This document shows, in pieces, positions 5,313-8,703 of a DNA stretch of 8,703 bases (the first letter of the stretch is position 1; each line of letters starts with the position of its first letter). Location of the stretch: contig JBDRNK010000090.1 of NCBI GenBank assembly GCA_043811105.1, forward strand, positions 1 to 8,703, in the 5' to 3' direction. The notes beneath the pieces were generated by a model. It worked only from the letters and a program-made list of their open reading frames with translations. It was not told where the DNA came from and searched no databases. This DNA is from CAZDDW01 sp043811105. Its GTDB lineage: Bacteria; Patescibacteriota; Patescibacteriia; UBA9934; CAZDDW01. The translations under genes and the position numbers were made by a program.

Positions 5313-6482
5313 ATGAAACCGGCGAACGTCTACTACATCTTTATTGCTCTTTTACATTTCGGTATGGGCGTGATCGTAACTGGTTACGTGCCTTTTCTGC
5401 TCTCAATCGGAATCAGTCTTGGTCAGGTGGCCTTGACCAACGCCTTGTATTGGACAGGAATAGTCTTACTTGAACTGCCAACCGGCATGCTGGCCGATGG
5501 TCGCAGCAGGGCCTGGACACTCAGGTTTGGGGCCTTGACTCTTGCCGTATCTGCCCTTGTCTATGCCTGTGCCAATGGTTTGTATATGGCCATTCTGGCT
5601 GAATTGTTCGGTGCTTTGTCAATTGCTTTTCAGTCCGGCGCCTTACAGGCTTGGATTACAGATGCCTTAGATCGTGATGGACAAGGCCAAGAAAGACGCA
5701 AGGTCTTTGCTACCGGAGCGATTGTTGGCGGCAGCTCAGCGTTAATTGGTGGTGTTCTTGGGGCAGGTCTTGCTTGTCTACACTATCGGCTGATCTGGGT
5801 ACCCCTGATAATTCTATCCCTTGTTGCCTACGTATTTGCCAAGCGTCAGATGAACGGACAGGGCGAACCGTTGGAACGAGTGACCGAGATCATGGCTTTG
5901 AAACAAAGCTTGGTGCTGCTTCGAGTCAGTCGTGATGTTCGTTGGGTCATCTTGGTCTTTATCCTGTTCGGGACAATTGTCTGCTTTAACATCTACTGGT
6001 CGCCTTTTTTCAAGGAATACGTCGGGCAGCTCAACCTTGGTTGGGTTTGGTTGATCATATATTTTCCCTGTATTTTCGGCGGCTGGATAGTCAGGCGGAT
6101 GATAGTACCACAAGGGCAAGAAGGAAACTACCTGGTCCTGTCTTTGATCGGTACAGGAACAGGAATGATGCTTTTGGCCTTTGTCGGGCCTTTGTATGCC
6201 GCCTTGGCTGCAGTGGTAGTTCACGAGATCAGTCGCGGGTTGTTTGAACCCTTGAATGATTCGTTTGTTCAGCATCGGGTTAGTAGTTCATACCGAGCTA
6301 CCTTTGGTTCCTTGCAGTCCTTGATCGGCCGGATCGGTTTTGCCCTGGTACCACTGGTCACCTGGATCTGCCTGCCAGATTTTCCGGATTCAACGGCCAC
6401 GATCAGATTGATTTGGTTGGTGGCCGGATCTGTCCTGGTTATTGGTACTTTACTTCTTTGGTTGGTTCGACCTCGAATCTGA
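5313..6482 (+). CDS. Major facilitator superfamily transporter (probable efflux permease)
   Basis: This encodes 389 residues from ATG 5313, supported by AGGAG (5303-5307) five bases upstream. The protein is hydrophobic throughout, with about twelve membrane spans: the first near 6-28, a run to about 176, a cytoplasmic loop near 177-208 with charged sequence, and a second bundle from 210 to 387. MFS motif A between spans 2 and 3 reads GMLADGRSR (58-66). The C-terminal half holds HEISRGLFEPLNDSF (304-318) and SSYRATFGSLQSLIGRIG (325-342), a pattern common in multidrug or sugar-efflux-type MFS proteins. The substrate cannot be read from the sequence. The structured leader and putative leader peptide suggest inducible expression, which would fit export of an antibiotic or toxic metabolite. 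Base composition is more balanced than in the left part. A terminator follows at 6492. Confidence 0.9.
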   Translation: MKPANVYYIFIALLHFGMGVIVTGYVPFLLSIGISLGQVALTNALYWTGIVLLELPTGMLADGRSRAWTLRFGALTLAVSALVYACANGLYMAILAELFGALSIAFQSGALQAWITDALDRDGQGQERRKVFATGAIVGGSSALIGGVLGAGLACLHYRLIWVPLIILSLVAYVFAKRQMNGQGEPLERVTEIMALKQSLVLLRVSRDVRWVILVFILFGTIVCFNIYWSPFFKEYVGQLNLGWVWLIIYFPCIFGGWIVRRMIVPQGQEGNYLVLSLIGTGTGMMLLAFVGPLYAALAAVVVHEISRGLFEPLNDSFVQHRVSSSYRATFGSLQSLIGRIGFALVPLVTWICLPDFPDSTATIRLIWLVAGSVLVIGTLLLWLVRPRI

Positions 6483-6486
6483 CCAC

Positions 6487-6516
6487 TTCACATACCACGC
6501 TCCGGCGTGGTATTTT
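6487..6516 (+). promoter_or_regulatory. Candidate recG promoter overlapping the MFS terminator
   Basis: TTCACA (6487-6492, five of six to TTGACA) and TATTTT (6511-6516) are 18 bases apart. The -10 is six bases before the recG ATG at 6523, so the transcript would start at or next to the start codon. This agrees with the absence of a Shine-Dalgarno site. The -10 match is only four of six. Confidence 0.35.
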
Positions 6517-6520
6517 ATTT
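6492..6520 (+). terminator. Intrinsic terminator of the MFS gene
   Basis: ATACCACGC (6492-6500) pairs perfectly with GCGTGGTAT (6505-6513) around the tetraloop TCCG, followed by TTTATTT. It starts nine bases after the MFS stop (6480-6482) and ends just before recG, separating the two transcription units. It also argues against an upstream recG start at 6442. Confidence 0.85.
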
Positions 6521-6522
6521 AC

Positions 6523-8634
6523 ATGATAGAATTACTTGATCCAGTAACAAGATTACCAGGTATAGGGCCGACGGTGGCTCGGGACCTGAAAAAAATGGGG
6601 GTCGAAACGGTTAGCGACCTGCTTTTTTATTTTCCGTTTCGATATGATGATTTATCAAAAGTTATATCGATCAGTGAGGCTGTACCTGGCGAAGTGTCAA
6701 CGATCCAGGGTCGGGTGACAACGATACGGTCTCGTCGTTCTCCACATAAACGCGTGATGTTGACTGAGGGAATGGTTGAAGATATGACTGGACGGATTAA
6801 AGTTGTCTGGTTTCACCAGCCATATCTTGATAAGTCACTTCGACCGGGCACGATGGTTTCTTTATCCGGTCAAGTTGATGATAAGTATGGGTTGAGTATG
6901 GTAAATCCGATTTACGAGACAGTTAATGGTGCTGAGACCAAACACACCGGTCGTATCGTGCCCATGTATTCATTGACCGGATCAGTAACCCAGAAACGAT
7001 TGCGGGCAGCTATTCACTATGCGTTGGAAACTTCACGTCAGATTGAGGACTGGTTGCCAGAGCATCTTGTCGAAGAAGAGCAGTTTCCAGAGTTGTCACA
7101 TGCAATTACTCAGATTCATTATCCTGAAGATTGGCCCAGTTGTCAGACAGCGATTAATCGTCTTAAGTTCAATGAGCTGTTCATGCATCAGTTGCTGTTT
7201 GCTCGTTCGCGATCTGAAGTAACTAAGCGTCCGGCGTATTCGATCGAACGTGATCAGGAAGTTGAAAATGTGTTTACTGGATCGTTCCCGTTCGAACTTA
7301 CAAAAGCGCAAAAGCGTTCAGTTGAAGAAATAGTTGCTGACATGTCCGAGAAGCACCCAATGAATCGTTTGTTAGAAGGTGATGTTGGGTCAGGGAAGAG
7401 TGCGGTGGCTGCCTGTGCGATCGAGGCCTGTCTGCGATCTGGATATCAAGCAGCCTATCTTGCACCAACCGAGATTTTGGCTAGGCAACAGTGGCAGGAG
7501 TTGGGTAGGCTATTTCCTGATTACGAAGTACTGCTATTAACTCGCAATGTAGCGGAAGGCTTTAGCCTTCCATTTCAGCAAAATGGAACCCTGAAGGGTT
7601 CCGCTACATTATCAAAGAATGAAGTTAAGAAGTCACTACAAAGTGGGAAGATTCAATTCGTAGTAGCAACCCACGCTTTGCTGCAAGATGGATACGAATT
7701 TCACAAATTGGGTCTGCTGGTGATTGACGAACAGCATCGCTTTGGGGTGCGACAGCGACAAGAGTTAATGCAACGAGCCGGTAAGATCGCTCCGCATTTG
7801 TTATCAATGTCTGCCACACCGATCCCGCGATCTTTGGCATTGAGTATCTATGGCGATTTGGATATCTCGATCCTGGATGAACTACCGGCCGGTCGTAAGC
7901 CAATAAAAACGATTTTAGTTAAAGGTGACAGGCTTACGCCTGTCGGTCCCTCTTGTGGGATCGACACTCGTCAGGGCGTCATTTCGCTGATCGAACGCGA
8001 AATTCAAGCCCGGCATCAAGTTTTTGCTGTTTGTCCTTTAATTGATCCGTCAGACAAGCTAGGTGCAAAGTCTGTAACTGAATTTTCAGAAGAGCTTCGC
8101 AGTGGACCATTCGGTCAGTATCGAATTGAGATTCTGCATGGCAAATTAAAGCCGGCGGATAAATCTGAAGTGATTCAGCGCTTCGTGTCTGGTCAGATCG
8201 ATATCTTGGTTTCGACCACGGTTGTCGAGGTCGGTGTTAATATTCCAAATGCAACCGTAATGTTTATTGAAGGTGCAGAACGATTTGGTCTTGCCCAGTT
8301 ACATCAGCTACGCGGTCGGGTTGGACGAGCAGACATTGAGTCCTATTGTATCTTGCATCCAAATTCAATATCAGATATTTCACGCCAGCGTTTAATGGCC
8401 CTGGTTGAATCACAAGACGGTTTTGCTTTGGCTGAGCGCGATCTTGAACTTCGGGGCTCTGGTAATTTATTCGGAACCGCCCAGTCTGGTTTTATTGACT
8501 TTAAACTAGCAACGTTAGTCGATGTTGATCTAATGAAAAAAGCCCGTGATTGGGCCGGTAATATTGTCGTAGAAGATTATCCAGGCTTAGAAAATAAGAT
8601 TGACCAGCAATATCAAGAAGTGCATTTTGAATAA
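6523..8634 (+). CDS. recG: ATP-dependent DNA helicase RecG
   Basis: RecG is a superfamily 2 translocase that regresses stalled replication forks and processes branched intermediates. ATG 6523 gives 703 residues (E. coli RecG has 693). The in-frame ATG at 6442 would read through the MFS stop and terminator and adds 27 residues unlike RecG. Domains in order: N-terminal LPGIGP (helix-hairpin-helix-like) and FPFRYDDLS; the OB-fold wedge domain, about 50-150; Walker A GDVGSGKS (286-293); APTEILARQQ; DEQHRFG (402-408); SMSATP (428-433); and QLRGRVGRA (595-603). FALAERDLELRGSGNLFGTAQSG forms the TRG-type C-terminal region, and the end ...EVHFE is typical. All helicase motifs are intact. Two palindromic inserts add about 22 and 14 residues (342-363 and 469-482) between conserved blocks. 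No Shine-Dalgarno site is visible. Confidence 0.97.
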   Translation: MIELLDPVTRLPGIGPTVARDLKKMGVETVSDLLFYFPFRYDDLSKVISISEAVPGEVSTIQGRVTTIRSRRSPHKRVMLTEGMVEDMTGRIKVVWFHQPYLDKSLRPGTMVSLSGQVDDKYGLSMVNPIYETVNGAETKHTGRIVPMYSLTGSVTQKRLRAAIHYALETSRQIEDWLPEHLVEEEQFPELSHAITQIHYPEDWPSCQTAINRLKFNELFMHQLLFARSRSEVTKRPAYSIERDQEVENVFTGSFPFELTKAQKRSVEEIVADMSEKHPMNRLLEGDVGSGKSAVAACAIEACLRSGYQAAYLAPTEILARQQWQELGRLFPDYEVLLLTRNVAEGFSLPFQQNGTLKGSATLSKNEVKKSLQSGKIQFVVATHALLQDGYEFHKLGLLVIDEQHRFGVRQRQELMQRAGKIAPHLLSMSATPIPRSLALSIYGDLDISILDELPAGRKPIKTILVKGDRLTPVGPSCGIDTRQGVISLIEREIQARHQVFAVCPLIDPSDKLGAKSVTEFSEELRSGPFGQYRIEILHGKLKPADKSEVIQRFVSGQIDILVSTTVVEVGVNIPNATVMFIEGAERFGLAQLHQLRGRVGRADIESYCILHPNSISDISRQRLMALVESQDGFALAERDLELRGSGNLFGTAQSGFIDFKLATLVDVDLMKKARDWAGNIVVEDYPGLENKIDQQYQEVHFE
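7546..7610. repeat. Cloverleaf-like palindromic element inserted in frame in recG
   Basis: The outer stem AATGTAGCGGA (7546-7556) pairs perfectly with TCCGCTACATT (7600-7610). Inside are three hairpins: GGAAGGCT/AGCCTTCC (7554-7561/7564-7571), CCATTT/AAATGG (7570-7575/7581-7586) and GGAACCC/GGGTTCC (7585-7591/7596-7602). The element is read as residues 342-363 of RecG (NVAEGFSLPFQQ...), between motif Ia and the ATHALL block, where the family normally has a short loop. Only this plus-strand frame is open; the other two contain TAG. The reading as a mobile or repetitive palindrome is inferred from structure. Confidence 0.8.
7927..7966. repeat. Second palindromic insert in recG
   Basis: GACAGGC (7927-7933) pairs with GCCTGTC (7938-7944) over loop TTAC. 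TGTCGGTCCC (7941-7950) pairs with GGGATCGACA (7957-7966) over loop TCTTGT, with one G-T pair. The two hairpins share bases 7941-7944. It encodes RecG residues 469-482 in the linker after the LDELPAGRKPIKT block, where RecG relatives as I recall them are about a dozen residues shorter. It resembles a half-element whose symmetric right arm has decayed or was lost. Confidence 0.6.
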
Positions 8635-8656
8635 ATTTGTGTTATTATAGTACAAT
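8627..8656 (+). promoter_or_regulatory. Candidate promoter for the gene after recG
   Basis: TTGAAT (8627-8632), overlapping the last recG codons, and TACAAT (8651-8656, five of six to TATAAT) are spaced by 18 bases. Transcription would begin near 8663, about ten bases before the ATG at 8674. Confidence 0.4.
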
Positions 8657-8673
8657 AATCCATAATTATTTGT

Positions 8674-8703
8674 ATGTCAGACGTATATCACACTTCAAAG
8701 ACC
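8674..8703 (+). CDS. Start of an unidentified gene (runs off the window)
   Basis: An ATG at 8674 opens ten codons, MSDVYHTSKT, reaching the window end. It follows recG by 39 bases and has a candidate promoter upstream, so a real gene start is plausible, but no Shine-Dalgarno site is visible. The HTSKT sequence is faintly like the start of some 6-carboxytetrahydropterin synthase-type proteins (TSTKTY), but ten residues cannot support an assignment. Confidence 0.4.
   Translation, partial: MSDVYHTSKT

Noticed and set aside
5814..6275. 153-aa minus-strand ORF inside the MFS gene
   Set aside because: It is the antisense shadow of a clear membrane-protein frame, with no own signals and no recognisable domain.
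6442..6522. Upstream 27-codon extension of recG
   Set aside because: It overlaps the MFS 3' end in another frame and crosses the terminator hairpin; the encoded residues do not look like RecG, whereas ATG 6523 begins the conserved N-terminus.

Overview
The window looks like chromosomal DNA of an uncultivated bacterium of the Candidate Phyla Radiation (Patescibacteria). This is an inference from several traits: a normal-length RecG beside small, poorly conserved proteins, a bacterial RIO-type kinase, a large coiled-coil protein I cannot assign, weak or absent Shine-Dalgarno sites at several starts, and G+C-rich repetitive spacers between AT-rich genes. The MFS gene stops at TGA, so the lineages that read TGA as glycine are unlikely. 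No marker in the window fixes the phylum.

Left part (1 to about 3580), accessory DNA: the first bases encode, on the minus strand, the N-terminus of an IS481-like transposase preceded by a palindromic element end. A UvrD/Rep-type helicase follows immediately. It has lost its N-terminal part, including the Walker A region, and is probably a casualty of the insertion. Next come a HEAT-like hypothetical protein and a RIO1-like protein kinase. The spacers after these genes are rich in G/C runs, inverted repeats and shared repeat pieces, whereas the genes themselves are AT-rich.

Middle (3584 to 6519): a bidirectional terminator closes a 481-aa helical protein of unknown function on the minus strand. 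Its promoter overlaps a divergent promoter for an MFS transporter. The MFS gene has a long structured 5' leader holding a 35-codon ORF, a 9-bp antiterminator that competes with a 6-bp intrinsic terminator for the same strand, and a possible Shine-Dalgarno sequester. This is the architecture of a ribosome-mediated attenuator, or possibly of a riboswitch, and it is the strongest candidate here for an undescribed regulatory system.

Right part (6487 to 8703): recG, probably transcribed from a promoter that overlaps the MFS terminator and starting almost leaderless, then the first ten codons of another gene. The recG frame carries two palindromic inserts (7546-7610 and 7927-7966). They are translated in frame, lie between conserved helicase motifs, and resemble in principle the protein-coding palindromic elements known from Rickettsia.
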